In this document: piece after piece, positions 11,739-26,357 of the stretch
Layout of the letters: each line of letters begins with the position of its first letter
How positions within the stretch are numbered: position 1 is the first letter of the stretch
Assembly: GCF_022201045.2 (NCBI RefSeq)
Contig: NC_068562.1
Coordinates: 1,488,001-1,552,000 of the forward strand
DNA: 64,000 nt
From: Citrus sinensis
Lineage: Eukaryota > Streptophyta > Magnoliopsida > Sapindales > Rutaceae
Direction of reading: 5' to 3'
Notes under the pieces: model-generated
What the model was told of the DNA's origin: nothing
Databases searched by the model: none
What the model saw: only the letters and a program-made list of their open reading frames with translations
Translations under genes and position numbers: made by a program

Positions 11739-14700
11739 CACTCTATTGGATATTATGAACATAATATGGAGTACTGAGTGATTTATATTAATTTCACTAA
11801 GAGAGAAACTGGTAATCTACCCCCAAACTAATTACTTTATTTTATTTAACTAAGAGTGACCAGAGCTTATTATATTTTCTATTAATCATTTATCAATTGC
11901 AGACTGTAAATCCTCAGATCCCTCAGCTAGCATTTACTTCATTTTGATTCTTTTAGAACTCCAAGTTGAGCTCTGAAATGGAAATGGAATACGGATTTCT
12001 CAAACTACTCTAAGGCAAGATATATAATTCGATATGTAATAAACGTTACATCTTAGCGGAAGTCAAGAACTTTTTGTAGAATGGCTACACTATTTTTTTT
12101 TTAAAGCCAAAAAAATAAAAGAAAAGAAAAACTCAAAGTAAGCCCTCAAATCATAACGCTTTTTGGGTTTGATAAATACCTTGTGAATTAAGTTTATTTA
12201 ATAAGAAAAATTATCAACTTCAGAGTTAAGACTATGGTAACCACCGGCCACTGGGCACCATACCAACAACCCGGCACTATTAGATAGTTGTAGTTTATTG
12301 ATTTTTAATAAAGTCTTAATTATTCCACGATGCTCAAACTCTGGTGTACGGTACCCTTTGGGAATCATAGACAAAACCAATTTTAAGGAATTAAAAGCCA
12401 AATAGTGATAAATATTATTGTCATCACTAGTTTATTTGAGATAAAAACTATATATTTTTAAAACAGGATGGAATCAGAAAGAAGTTGGGGAAAATGAAAA
12501 TATTGTCACAGTTTGTCATTATAATAGTGGTAGTTTTGTAAATACCGCAAGGTAATTTTTGTGAAATTACAACATTAGTATTATATAGCAAAAATAAAAC
12601 TAAAAATAAAAAATTTATGGCGTGACTATTTGAGCCCGCTAAACTACTTATGAAACTCTACTTTTAAAAATTATTTTTTATTACTAAAATGTCTATAACC
12701 TAAATTACTATTATAGACAAATAAATCCCTAAATCTATTTGTTGTACGCTCATTTTCTTTGATTTTTTTTTTAAAACTCATCTCTTTGGGGTTTCTTTCT
12801 CATTAACAACTGTTGTTGGAATGAAGTCTTAATGATTGGATTAGGCGAAAAGCTTTTGGCCGGTAAAGCTCCTCTTGAATTTTGCCAATAAATTATTTCC
12901 AGTCAAGTTGCTAAACCACTGCTTGATTTGCTGCCCTCCGCCATAATTCACCAGCCTTCGCCTCCACCAAATTATTCTCCATTGTCAATTCTCTCTTTCT
13001 AGTCCACATAACTTCCAGCTGCTGCTTAGTTTACCGAAAACCGAAACCAAACCTCCAACTGCCACTCCACTTTAATTTTCTGATCAGACCGTCATGATTC
13101 AAGTCAAAACACCGCAACCGTCACACTCATCAACCTCAAGTCTTCTAGATCCACCCATCCTTGTCCAATTTTCTGATCACAGTCACCGGCAACAAATATC
13201 ATCTTTTGCTTGTTTACAGTTTTACCCAATGCTTTCTTTTAATTACTTTATTTCCCTTCAATTTTTCAGTCCTCAAGAAAAATCCCCAAAATGCCCGAAA
13301 AAGAAAGAGGAAATTAGGAAAAAGAAGAGAAAATTAGAAAAAAAAAGTGGTGCAATGAGATATAGAGAAGACAATGATGATCTTTCTATTAAGATGGATT
13401 TATTAATACTGAGGGTATTTTTGATTGGATCTTCCAAATTGAAGATACTGTTGAAAATATTTTAGAAGATAAACATATCAAGTATGTATCCTCTAAACTA
13501 ATGGAACATGGACAAAGAGTTTGACATGGAAAAAATAAGATTCAAACTGGGCTAAAAAGAAGACAAAAGGTTATTTTAATTCCATCAATCAAGTAAAATA
13601 TAAAATTTTAAATTGTGATGATAAATTTATTTAGAAATAAATTTAATAAGTATTTTGGTAGGTTAAAATAATTTTATTCAAAAATTTGTTAAATTTTGAC
13701 TGGGTTATATCCCATCTTTACCCATGAATAGCTTCGGCCTTGGTTGCGCCTTTCAATTTCTTGGAACAGTTCACGACATCAAGAAAATATCAGATCTGTA
13801 TCCTTTTTATGTCATGGAAAACACGTATGAGCCGAGAAAATATCATGATTGTCTGTGTCTTGTTGTCCTCAAAAGCAGAATTGCAGGGTGTTCCTAAATT
13901 TGAAAGAATTCCCGTTGAATTTTATTAGTATTGCTGGTTTTAATTTCCTTCCCTTTATTCGATTTGCATGCTACCTTCAAAAAACTTGCTTCATAAATGG
14001 CCATTTTTAAAGGAATTCAGAATGCACTGCGAAACTTTGTTAGTAGACTCGGTGGTGAACCTACATTCATTAGCATTGGCCTTGTGGCCCTCCGGTGCTT
14101 TTCTAGTGCTCTTTGATGATCCCAAATTGAGGTGTTGCTGACGAATTTAAGATTCTTTTGACGAACAATGGAGGCTTTATCATAGGCTTGATAAGTATTA
14201 CGTGGATTGGTCGGCCAAATCGTTGGATTCATTAATACAATTATGCCTATTTCGTTATCTCCAGTGCTATCTATTATCCATGTTTCCCCATTTGGGTGCC
14301 TTACAGATTAAGAAGACTTTACCATACTTTCATGGACGGCAGTCAGTTTACATTAACTCCCACTATTGTATCTTCACAATTTGTCCAAATTATCTGAAGA
14401 TACAAATTGTCTCCTGAAACAAACTGTCGTTCTCAAATTAGCAATAGTTTTAGTACTATATATGGATTCTCTTCCATTAATAAATTTACTTACATATATG
14501 GGGTCATAATGGATTAATGGTAGTCCCCATTCAGCCATTCTTTCCGCGACAAGGAATGAGCGCAAAATCAATGTAATGCTTCCCACATTGATTTATCGCG
14601 ATCATGTTAATATTCACAACTAAAACATGTTATAGACAAACAACCATGCCAAATGAAGAAGAAGAAAAAATTGAACTTATAACGACGCAATTTTAAAGAA

Positions 14701-15056
14701 ATGGCAACAATAACATTAGACTAGTCTCAATAATAAACAATTTGTGAGAATTTGATATTTTGACTAGTTGGTGAACATATATATGAAAAAAAAAATTAAA
14801 TAAACTGATAGTTCAATTACAACAATCACCTCTCTTTTTTAGTTGGTTGGTATCTCATCTCCTTACTCAGGTGAAAGACTAAAGTCTTCCAATTATTGGG
14901 GGAGTGAAAAAAGAAAGGAAAAAAAAATGAGCTTGGTGAGCTTTAGGCTCTATATTGGAATACAAATTTTAATTGAAAAGGTGACTACTAATATCTCTCT
15001 AAATCTCTTTGCTAAGACTCTACTTCAAATTCAATCTATTAACTAGCATGAAGTAA

Positions 15057-15642
15057 TGGTTTGTTTACTTTTTGGATTAGGAAATGAGAATGATTCTCAT
15101 TCCTCATTAATATAAAGGAATGGGAATGCATTTTTGGTGGAGCTCGTAAATTTGAGAATGATAAATATAAATCTCATTCCCACATAGGAGGTGGGAATAA
15201 AAGTGGGGAATGAATTGATATTTTTACTCTTAAATAAAATAAAATAATTCTTTTTTTCACCACATTTAAATATTAAATAATTAGTCTAATTCTAATTCTA
15301 ATAATTATAATACTAGTAATAATAAAAAACTATTATTATTATTATTAGTAGTAGTAGTAGTAGTAAATAATAATAATAATAATAATAATTGTCATAATAA
15401 TAGTAATATTAATAATATTTATAGTAAAAATATTTACTCTTTATTTTGCTAGTGAACAAATAACTAAGGGCATTTTAATAACTTTAACAATTCATTCTAA
15501 ATTATAAGATAAAGTAAACATATTAATGAGAATATATATCATTTCAATTCTAAATCTCTCAGTTCAAATAAATAATTTATTATGAATTTCACTGCTTATT
15601 CCGTTTTCTGCCCATTCTAATTTCGAAAAAGTAAATGCACCA
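15057..15642. mobile_element. PIF/Harbinger-like non-autonomous element with TAA duplication
   Basis: The ends are TGGTTTGTTTACTTTTT and, on the other strand, TGGTGCATTTACTTTTT. A TAA trinucleotide flanks both sides (15054-15056 and 15643-15645), the duplication expected for PIF/Harbinger elements. The interior holds TAT/TAG/TAA microsatellites at about 15333-15390 and no transposase. A diverged relative in opposite orientation starts near 39937 and shares the block around ATTCTCATTAATATGTTTAC and the block GTTATTAAAATGCCCTT. Confidence 0.75.
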
Positions 15643-16390
15643 TAAGTGCATTATTAGACTATGCACTAACAATATCACACAAAATATTACATAAACTTGC
15701 AATCAGTAGAAAGACGAATAATTATTTGATTTCAAATCACCATTTATCTTTGAGAGGTTGGAAGATTCAAGTGAAACTAATACATATTTAAACAAAATTT
15801 ATGTGTGAAGAAGATGTACAAGTAGAGTAAGAAAGCCCAGGCACGGGCCCGCGGGGAAATACTAAGCCCATATCGTTCATTCACAGAGTAGGCTTTTTGA
15901 CCCCCCCGCCCCCCCTCTTATTTCCGTATAAAAGTTTTTTTTTAATAGAAATTGCCTAAATAATTAATGATAAGTTAATTTCCTTTATTTTGAATGAGAA
16001 TTCAATTAAACACTTAAATAAATTATTTCTTAACAATTTCTTTCACACCTGTCTCATTTCATAATTTATATTTATATTTTAAATTTTAATTGAAAATATT
16101 CTTTTTAGAAGCTTCTAAGAATTTACAATTATATAGATAGAGATTGCGTAAGAAGAAGAAAATAAGTTAAGATTTTAAGATTTATAAATATTTTATAAAT
16201 AAAAACTTAAAATAAACTTTTTAGGGTGAAAATTAATGACAAAATGATTAATTTTAATTTTTAGCTTAATCTTCTGTAAATCAAATTGGGGTATTTTAGG
16301 GAATAAAATTTAAAAGGGGTGTTCTAAGAATTTTTGAGGGTTGTTAAAAGATCCACTCGCATTCGTAACATTCACATCATACAGCTCAAA

Positions 16391-16430
16391 GCCCATTAAG
16401 GCAGCAGGCTGGAACAACCCTAACCCTAAT
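16391..16430 (+). promoter_or_regulatory. Site II-like element and telo-box pair of the RPL8 promoter
   Basis: GCCCATTA at 16391-16398 is followed by AACCCTAACCCTAAT at 16416-16430. A site II element next to a telo box is the usual arrangement in plant ribosomal-protein promoters, where TCP and telo-box binding factors couple expression to growth. It lies about 170-210 bases upstream of the start codon. Confidence 0.75.
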
Positions 16431-16488
16431 TGCAAGTTCTTAGAAGCGACCGAGCGATTAAGAACGTCGTCGTAAAACAAAACCCTAC

Positions 16489-16517
16489 TATAAAAGCCGT
16501 ACAAGAACAAACCCTAA
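16489..16517 (+). promoter_or_regulatory. TATA box and leader telo box of RPL8
   Basis: TATAAAAG at 16489-16496 is followed at 16509-16517 by AAACCCTAA, a third telo-box copy near the likely transcription start. A further AACCCTA lies at 16481-16487. Confidence 0.65.
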
Positions 16518-18198
<1,681 letters not shown>

Positions 18199-20044
18199 AT
18201 CCTTTGTGTTACCACAAATCGTCTCTCTATCGCGATCTGTCATTTTACTTTTCCTGCTGCATCATTACCTTGGAAAAATTTGTTCAGATTTGGATCTCTG
18301 GGATGATCCTGATGTTAAATTATGTTGGCTTAAAGTTTAGCTTAATTTGCTCTTATCCAAAACTTTAGTTGATTTTGATATTTTTGGATATATTAATGGA
18401 TGCCTTCATCGAATTAAGTAAATGGAAATGTTGTTTTTATCTGAATTGAAAGGTTAACCTTCCTCAATGTTCAAGTTGACTGGCAATATAGCCATTCAAT
18501 CCCTTCTGTCAAATCATAGGCTGCACAGGGCAGCGTGGAATTGCTGTATAGAAGTGCAAGCAGGCAAAATGGTCTTACTGCGTCGAATTTTGAATTATAA
18601 ATTTGGATTCGCCGCAATGTAAGGTAACCTTTTGCCAGTAGTTTCAATTGATCCAAAACAACCTAAAAGTTTAATAAAGGAGCAGTGAAAACGATAAGCC
18701 CAGGTCGTTACTACATTTTTTTAATCCAAAATTACCACTAATCAAAGTTTTTTTAAATGTTTGGTTAAAAAAGAAGTGGAGTTTTTTGAGCTCTTAAAAG
18801 TTTTTTTTTTAATCTTGTACGTAATGTCAGAATTACCCTAGCATAATTTTTCTGATTCCATAATACCGTGCATTTATAAACACCCTCAAAAATAAAAAGT
18901 TGGACCACACCCATTAATTTTTTACCCCCTTTTTTTATGCAAGCTTTATCGTTCTGCCTGTTGTGTTTACTGCCCAAATCCAGCGTTTTTTTACTGTTTC
19001 TTGAATTATTGAGGTAAACTAATGGGTGGTCATTGTGTTATTTGATTTTACGACTCACACCTTGCTTGTTTTACACAAAAGCTGATATGGAGTTGTTGCT
19101 TATGCTTCTGTGGACGGAATGGGTGGATTTATCATTTATGAGGAAGGTTTGTTAGTTTGTAATGGGCCTATTCGTTTCCTAGAGACTTTTGCTATAGTTT
19201 CATGTAATTTATCAAATTGAATAACTGTTTAAATTAAAAAATTTGGTGAGGTAACGTATAAGCAATGAACTAAATTATTTTACTCATCTTTTTGGTAATT
19301 TTCTTTTGGAAAAGCACTTTTAGAATTATAGAACTAAGTAATCTAATAGTTGAAAAAAGTTTTTTAATTGAAAAATAAAATCTTTAATAATTTTTTTTTC
19401 AAAAACTCTATTTCTACAATTTTATTTCAAAAAGTAATCAGAGCCTTAATTTGTGTTTAAAGAAAATTAATAAACTATTAAAATTCAAAAAATTCTATTC
19501 AATAAGCTAAACCAATCTTAAGAGATTGTTTGTTAAACGTTTGAAGTCTGAATTTTTTTTTTGTAATTTATATAGGATTTTAAGACATTTACATCTGAAT
19601 AAAAAAAGTAAATTTTGGTGATTTTTATCTAAATAAAAAATGTCTAGATACGAAGTAAATATTATATTTTAAAAAAAATATTTTACACAATCTATTTATC
19701 TCTTAAACTTTAAAATTTATTTTTTTTAAAATTTAAAAAGGTATAAATATTAAATAAAACTAAATAAGATACTGTTTATATTCAGAAATTAAAAATATAT
19801 ATTATATAGAGATTAATATATGACTTACAAAGGAAATAAATAAATCGTTAAAAAATAAAAAAGCAAATGAAAGGGTCCAGCTATGTTGTAATAGTAGTTT
19901 TGCCCAAAAGAAAGATAATAAAACAAGTGTGGTGATGACTTTAGAGCGCAGCGTGTTGGGGACACTCACTCGGCCCTTCGACAATAACCGATTGTCACTG
20001 ACGGCCGACCCGAAAACTCTCTTACGCTGTTTGAGACTATCTCT
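18199..20044. other. Intergenic region between RPL8 and the MsrA gene
   Basis: This contains the RPL8 3' UTR and AT-rich DNA. A stretch at about 19520-19780 looks like a decayed MITE (it begins near AGATTGTTTGTTAAACG), but I cannot match its two ends. No gene is supported. Confidence 0.6.
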
Positions 20045-22614
20045 ATGGTTCTCTCAAAGAGATATCTATTTTTCTCCGTCCTCCATCTTCTTTTATTAAC
20101 GGATACAGCATTGTGTATTCGGTTTCCGGATCGGGTCTCTACCTCCATTAATGACGAATTGGGCCGGCCCCTAAAAGCGGCGGTTTTCGCTCTTGGTAGC
20201 TTCTGGAGATCCGAAGCCGTATTCGGCTGCTTAAACGGAGTGGTAAGGACCACTGTCGGCTACGCTGGCGGATCCAAAACCAACCCCGAATTCCGCAACC
20301 TTGGTGATCATGCCGAGTCCGTACAGGTATCCTCATTTGGACTTATTATTATTGGTGTTATTATTATTGTATCTATAATATTGTTTTTTTTTTTTGGGCA
20401 TCTATTCATGATTCGTTTTTTTCCTTATCATACAATAACAGTCTTCGTATATATATGTGTCTCTACGAAAAATCTGGCTGTATTTAGCCATCTATTTGAT
20501 GTTGATTGATATGAAGTGAAGATTATATAGCATCATGTTCCACTAAGCTGCCTTTGCTTCATCGTTGTGTGGGCTCAATCTTTGATCACTGAGCTGTGGA
20601 CTTAAGAATTTGAACTATTCAATTTAATGGTAGTTTTCCCTCGGGGCTCTTTTAAAACCCTTATCCATTGGCTTTGTTGCATCAAATCTTGTGGGTTTTT
20701 TAATCCATTATTTATTCCATTTTTTGCAGAATAGGATTAAGCATTGATATCATTTCAACATAATTGGTCTCTAATGGAGGGGTTTATACTCCACAGAGGA
20801 AGAAATTTACTAATCAAATAAAATTTTCTATGTGATAAAGCTAGTTCCATGGTGTTCTTCCTGAAATCTTTTCTTTCTTATGAAATCAACTTGCTGGGCC
20901 TGGGTTCTTGTTCGACTGGGGAAGATGGATTGTGTTTAGTCCTTTGGATTACGGTTCAACCGTTACTGAAGTCAGAGTGGGACAAGAGTTGAATAAAGAG
21001 GGTACTGAGACTTGCATTTTTTCCCTTTTTTTTGATTGCTGAGACTTGCATTTTTAAATTGATCAAGTTCTGATCTATGCAGCTGATGGACGTGATATAT
21101 GCTTACCCTCTCTGTGATTGGTTCTAGAGAGGGGTTATATCTAATCGGTGTAACACTTTATATTAAACTTTAAAAAGATATATGGAAGTATGCAATATGC
21201 AATATGCATCAACTCTTTGACACCAGAATCCATATTATTGTTGTTTGCATGGTGAATTTGTCTGATAGCCTATCAGGCTTGGATGTAAATCTACCGATAG
21301 ATCTTAATTGCTCTCCAAGGGATATTTCTATCATGTTCCAATGAGTTATATTGGCTGGCACTTTCAACATTTTCTGAAGTTAAAGTGGGGGGAATACTTA
21401 TCCCATTTTTATGCAAGAAGACTGTAACTAAGTTACATATGCTTCTAACTAGTTCATACAGCTTTCTTCTTAGAAATGCTACTTGAATTTGAATATGGAA
21501 CTTTTCTGATATGGTTTTGAAAATGCTGTGCAGGTTGAATATGATCCCAGGGTGATCAATTTTAGGCAACTTTTGGAAGTTTTTTGGACCAGTCATGATT
21601 GTAGGCAAGTATTTGGGCAAGGTCCTGATGTGGGTAATCAATACAGGTGAAAATATTTGGAGGCTGTAACATTTCTTTGTCAATTCCTTTTTCCCTCTTT
21701 TTGGAATGGTAGCTCTCTCTTATGTCATGTCTAAGCCTTTTATATCATCTGTGAACTGTTGCGTTTTGACAGGTCCATTATTTTCACTAATGGAACAGAA
21801 GAATCCAGATTGGCCGCTCATAGTAAAGAAAGGGAGCAGATGAAATCGAAGAGCAGCATAGTGACTACTCAAATTCAACAACTCGTAGCTTTTTATCCTG
21901 CAGAACCTGAACATCAGGTTTTGTAATTTTTGCTCTCTCTTTCTCTCTCATACTCTGTTCAACAATTGTGGAAGCATAGAGTAAGCTGTTGTGATTAGCA
22001 GGATTCCAGCAAATTTCTTATGGTCTTCATAAATAATGAGTTCTATCAGTCATGGTTATGTCAGATTGCGTTTGCAGTAATCAGACTAGATGGATTTGGT
22101 ATTCCTATTTGTTGAATGGAAATCACTGATGCCATTAGACGGATGTATTTTCTCTACTGTTGTACAATTTTAGATTATGTGTCTTTGCTGATAACCATGT
22201 ATTTTTGTAAAGAAAATAACGCTTTTCACTCTTTTTTTTCCCGATTCCTTAGTTTGAATTTGAATAATCTGACAGGTCATTGTAGCCTGCTTTTTTGTTT
22301 TCCTTTTTTTTTTCAATCCCTTAGTTTGAATTTGAATTTGGTTGTTAGGTTCGAGGGTAAAGTATCTGAGAAACCTTCCCAATAAACTAATCAGCTTCCA
22401 TGTTTTGAGTCTGCAGAAGTTTGAGTTGAAACGAAATCCTTTCCTTATTCACCTTATGGGAAACTTACCTCAAGAGGAGCTCGAGAAGTCAAATCTGGCA
22501 GCAAAACTAAACAGTTATGCAGCAGAGCTTTGCCCTCCTAGGATTCAAAAACAGATTGATGCTAAGATCAAAGACATTATTCGAAAAGGTTGGCCTATTT
22601 TGAGAGATGAATAG
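20045..22614 (+). CDS. MSRA5: Peptide methionine sulfoxide reductase A5-like, secretory, with Ser at the catalytic Cys position
   Basis: Four exons, 20045-20326, 21534-21646, 21773-21917 and 22417-22614, encode 245 aa. Residues 1-24 form a signal peptide with a Leu-rich core, so the protein should enter the secretory pathway. The MsrA fold follows: GSFWRSEAVFGC at 51-62, VGYAGGSKTNPEFRN at 71-85, GDHAESVQVEYDP at 87-99, then QGPDVGNQYRS. The ordinary MsrA catalytic motif is GCFWG; here it is GSFWR, so the attacking Cys is Ser52. As I recall, Arabidopsis MSRA5 has the same change, so it is a feature of the clade rather than a sequencing error. The C-terminal extension has ELCPPRIQ. Whether it reduces methionine sulfoxide is therefore open. 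Intron 3 contains two copies of CTTAGTTTGAATTTGAAT. Confidence 0.92.
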
Positions 22615-24020
22615 GTACGAACTATAGGTAACTTTGGATCAACGTGCTTCAATGTTGATATGATCAACAATTGATCCACTCCTTTACTTGGTTGTTCAAG
22701 TTGTGAGCAATTGAGCCGGTTGATTGATTGTCTTGTTCATCCACATTTCATTGGTTAAATTCATTTCTGCCTTGTAGTTGTATCAAATAATATGTTGTTG
22801 CTTCTGTTAGAATGATGTACATTGTACTTTAATCTGATGTCTTCCTTTAAACTGAGGTATCTTCCGGATGGCGATGATCGATTGAATATCAGGAAATTGG
22901 AGACAAAGCAATATTGGCAATGAAAGAATTTTACTTTCACCATGGCATTCAAGGATGAATATTACAGCTGTTTTAATGAATTTTCAATTTTTCATTATTC
23001 ATAATGTCATTGTAGTTATAATGTATCTCATGAGGGTTTAGCAAGTTCACGAACTATGCTTGCTTCAAAAAACACTCATAAACTCAAACCGCTCTGTTGG
23101 TTTACTGGTTGGCTTGTCCTCAACACAAAGGAAAGTCTCTCCATGTTTTTGTGAGAGAGTAGAATATATTCTAGTTCACGACTTCACGGTGGGCCACTCC
23201 ATTGTCCATTCTTTATAACATAATATTTTTTTTAAAAATATATTAGATATTATAAAAATAAAAATAAAAATAGAACACTCATAAAATTTGTAATATCAAT
23301 GGACTTGAAAAAAAAGTGAACACAGATATTTTATATTTAATGTAATGCAGTGTATATTAAATTATTTTTTTTGTTTTTAAATTTGTTCTTAACTTTAAAA
23401 TGGTCAGAAAAATAATTTATATATATATATGAATACTTATCTAGGTGATAAATTTTATAGGGTATTATAAATCAGTTTACAATATTCTAAAATTTAATTT
23501 ATGATTTTGTAAATACATCTTAAAATTTAATTCCAAATTAAAAAATTTTCCCTATACATGACTAATTAAAACTAGTAAATCAGGTTTTCAAATAATAAGA
23601 TTGTATTACAGGAAAAATTATGAGTAAAATAAATATATTAATTTGTCTATAAAAGAGAAATGAAAAATCAAAAGATTCGAACGCCAAGTCGTTTATTTAA
23701 TAAAAATCTGTGGAATAGCAAAACCAATTAAAATCCAATGGCAAATAAAATGTCGCATGACTAATTATCTAGAAAATGCAAACCTAACCTCTGTTCTTTA
23801 CTCTTTAGGTTATGAAACAGTTAAACTCGAAAAACAACTGATCCAGTATATATAAAGCACACAAGCCCCGCTGCAAGTGAAATCCTCATAGCGAAAAGCG
23901 GCAGCAGCGAAAATAGAGTCAGATCGAAAGAGAAAGAATAGTTCGATCTCATCCGCAGATCGAAGGCCAACAACAAACGACAAGGAAAGAGATAAGAGTA
24001 GTCACAAGAAGAAACCAAAA
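22615..24020. other. Intergenic region before the PIN1 gene
   Basis: The MSRA5-like 3' UTR is followed by AT-rich DNA. No gene seen. A likely TATA box for PIN1, TATATATAAAG, lies at 23847-23857, about 165 bases upstream of its start codon. Confidence 0.65.
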
Positions 24021-25461
24021 ATGTCGTCGGCCAATCAGGTGAGGGCATCTCACATCTTGATCAAGCATCAAGGTTCTCGAAGGAAGGCTTCGTGGAAGGA
24101 TCCGGAAGGTAGAGTCATCAGCAACACCACTAGAGAGAGCGCCGTCTCTCAACTCCAAGCCATCCGAGACGACATCGTTTCCGGCAAGGCCAAGTTCGAT
24201 GAAGTCGCCTCTCGCCTCTCCGATTGCAGCTCCGCCAAACGCGGCGGTGATCTCGGTTAGTTCCTAATTCTTTTTCTAAAAATTGTTGTTTTCTCCAGTA
24301 TTGAAATTTGAATGCTTCTCTCTCTTTTTTTTTAAAGCATATCAGGGATGTGAAATTAGTGTGTTGATGTTACTTCAATTAAAATTATTGCTAATTATAG
24401 AAAAGAAACTCCACTTTAGTTGCAATAATAGCTCCAATTTTGTGGTTCTGGTATTACGGTTACCATTATGTTAACTTGCTGCTTTCTGCGCTATGAAAAT
24501 ATGAATATTCCAGATTGAGCTCCTAAACTGTGGCTGTCATGATGCTTATAAGAATTATTATCTGGTGCAAATGTATGCATTTTCCTATTGTCCAGATTGT
24601 GACTGAATTCTTTAGCTGAAGATTTGAAGACAAAATTGTGAATTCCAATTTTTTAGCAATTCTTCATATCGAGTTGTTGGTCTATATTTTAAGCAAATGT
24701 GGACATTTCAGGAGAGAACTAATCATCTGTACGGTTAGTGATGCATAGAATTATTTTTTTAGTGTAATTTAGCATGGCACTTGTCCGGGTTGTTACACGT
24801 CCTCTGTGGGAATTTTATTAATGTATTGAATTGATCTTTCTTAATCTTAACCCATTTGTGAAGACAGCTTGCCTAATGTTTTTGCTACTGTGTACTGTTA
24901 CTTGAAAAATATAAAGGTCTTGAAAAGGGTCAATGATTTCCGTTTTCTTATTTGATCTCTAACTGCCGATAATGAACTCTCCTTTCTGAGAAGGGCAAAT
25001 GTTGTTCATTTTCTTATTTGATCTTTAAGTGCTGATAATGTACTCACCTCTCAATTCTTTCTCGTTTTGAAAATTTAGGCGGAATTATTTCTACCAATGT
25101 TGATGATATGCTGACTTTTTCATCCCATTTTTTGCATGTGTCCAATTAAAACCTCTCAATTTCTTGTGAGGGGATGTGTTTGTATTCAATTAGTTTCAGT
25201 ATGTTTTCTTTATTGCATATATGATTACATGTTTTCAAATATGTCCTTAACATTGTAACTTTATAATGATGTTAGGTGAGATTGTGTCATTGAAAATGTT
25301 ATGTCCGAACTAAACACCATATAAATTTGGCTGCAGGTAATTTTGGTCGAGGCCAGATGCAGAAGCCTTTTGAGGAGGCAACATATAATCTTAAAATTGG
25401 TGAGATAAGTGAAGTTGTGGATACTGATAGTGGGGTTCACCTTATCATGAGGACTGGTTGA
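24021..25461 (+). CDS. PIN1: PIN1-type parvulin peptidyl-prolyl cis-trans isomerase
   Basis: Two exons, 24021-24255 and 25337-25461, encode 119 aa, exactly the length of plant PIN1At. It is a parvulin domain alone, without the N-terminal WW domain of animal PIN1, as is normal in plants. Motifs: RASHILIKH (His11), the basic loop GSRRKASW that binds the phosphate before proline, [13 protein letters not shown] (Cys69), [13 protein letters not shown], and [13 protein letters not shown] with His113. The enzyme isomerises phospho-Ser/Thr-Pro bonds; in Arabidopsis it acts on flowering-time MADS proteins and on PIN1 auxin-carrier polarity. The 1081-base intron splits a Gly codon. Confidence 0.96.
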
Positions 25462-26357
25462 TTATTAATGATAAGCTCATAATGGATTAACTGATTTGTT
25501 CAGTATATTCTGGAAACATATTCAAGAATGTTGTCGTTGGTTTTACTTCAGATGAATGTTGGTCTTCTTATGATAATGCTGGCGAGCCATGCTATATTTG
25601 GCTCGTTGGAGTTGTTTTCTTAAAGCATGTAGTTTATACATGGCTGATTGTGGTTTGGGATTTGCTTGAATGACTCCAAAAAATTCACCTCGTTTGGTTT
25701 CTTTTTCTCTTGTACTGTCTAGCCATTTCTGAGTAATACTCATTATGTGGTGTTTGATTATTAGTTTTTTAACAGCTGGCTAATTAAAAAAAAAATACTA
25801 TTCAGTGATGAAAAACCTTTTTTTACCTCTGAAAGACTGAAATCTTGGAGGATGAGGTTGAATGAGGCACATGGGAGGGCTTAATTGTCCAACCCAAGAA
25901 TTGGCCCGATGTTGTTAAGATGTACACTTTGTATGTTGCTCAATTTCATTTGAGTTTTTCATTTTTTTTTCCTCAGAATGTTTTGGGTCATGACTCATAA
26001 GTTGTTTACAAAATTATTGTGACAGAAAATAATACGTCTCAAAGTCTTTTCCATGAGGTTTTATAAGTTATTAAATTATTATTTGAACTTATCATTTGAT
26101 GAATGAATGTCGTTTAGAAACATTGAACACAAGAATTAGTCGTCTTCTCAAGTTTGATCAGGCTTCTGGCTTTAGGATTTTCTGATAGGTCTGAATTTCA
26201 TTGAGCAAAGCTTACTTGTAGATAAGACATTCACCTCACATAGCTTACCGTTTACAAAAGGAAGAACCATACCAAGTTACAGTTCAAACAGCTTTTTAAG
26301 TCTATACTGTATTTACATATGGCATTTCTTGCTACCAATAATTATCTCTGGTGACCC
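25462..26357. other. Intergenic region between PIN1 and the minus-strand array
   Basis: This holds the 3' UTR of PIN1 and probably that of the convergent gene on the right. No further gene or repeat was recognised. Confidence 0.6.

Larger units (their letters stand above)
8166..16380. other. Long intergenic region without a recognisable gene
   Basis: About 8 kb of AT-rich DNA with small repeats. The short open frames at 9438-9620, 12198-12401, 13094-13465 and 13740-14586 resemble no family I know and show no splice structure. The best coding-like stretch is a 57-codon frame starting at ATG 13724 with ordinary codon use, but I cannot name it. A T11G16 homopolymer junction lies at 10164-10190. 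Two transposon candidates (11211-11738 and 15057-15642) are listed separately. Confidence 0.65.

Noticed and set aside
13094-13465. 123-codon plus-strand frame
   Set aside because: Low-complexity Lys/Ser-rich translation with no family resemblance, no promoter context and no splice partners.
19520-19780. Decayed MITE
   Set aside because: One end looks like a MITE terminus, but the opposite end could not be matched.
22170-22385. Overlapping frames in an intron of the MSRA5-like gene
   Set aside because: They arise from T-rich repeats around TTTGAATTTGAAT inside intron 3.
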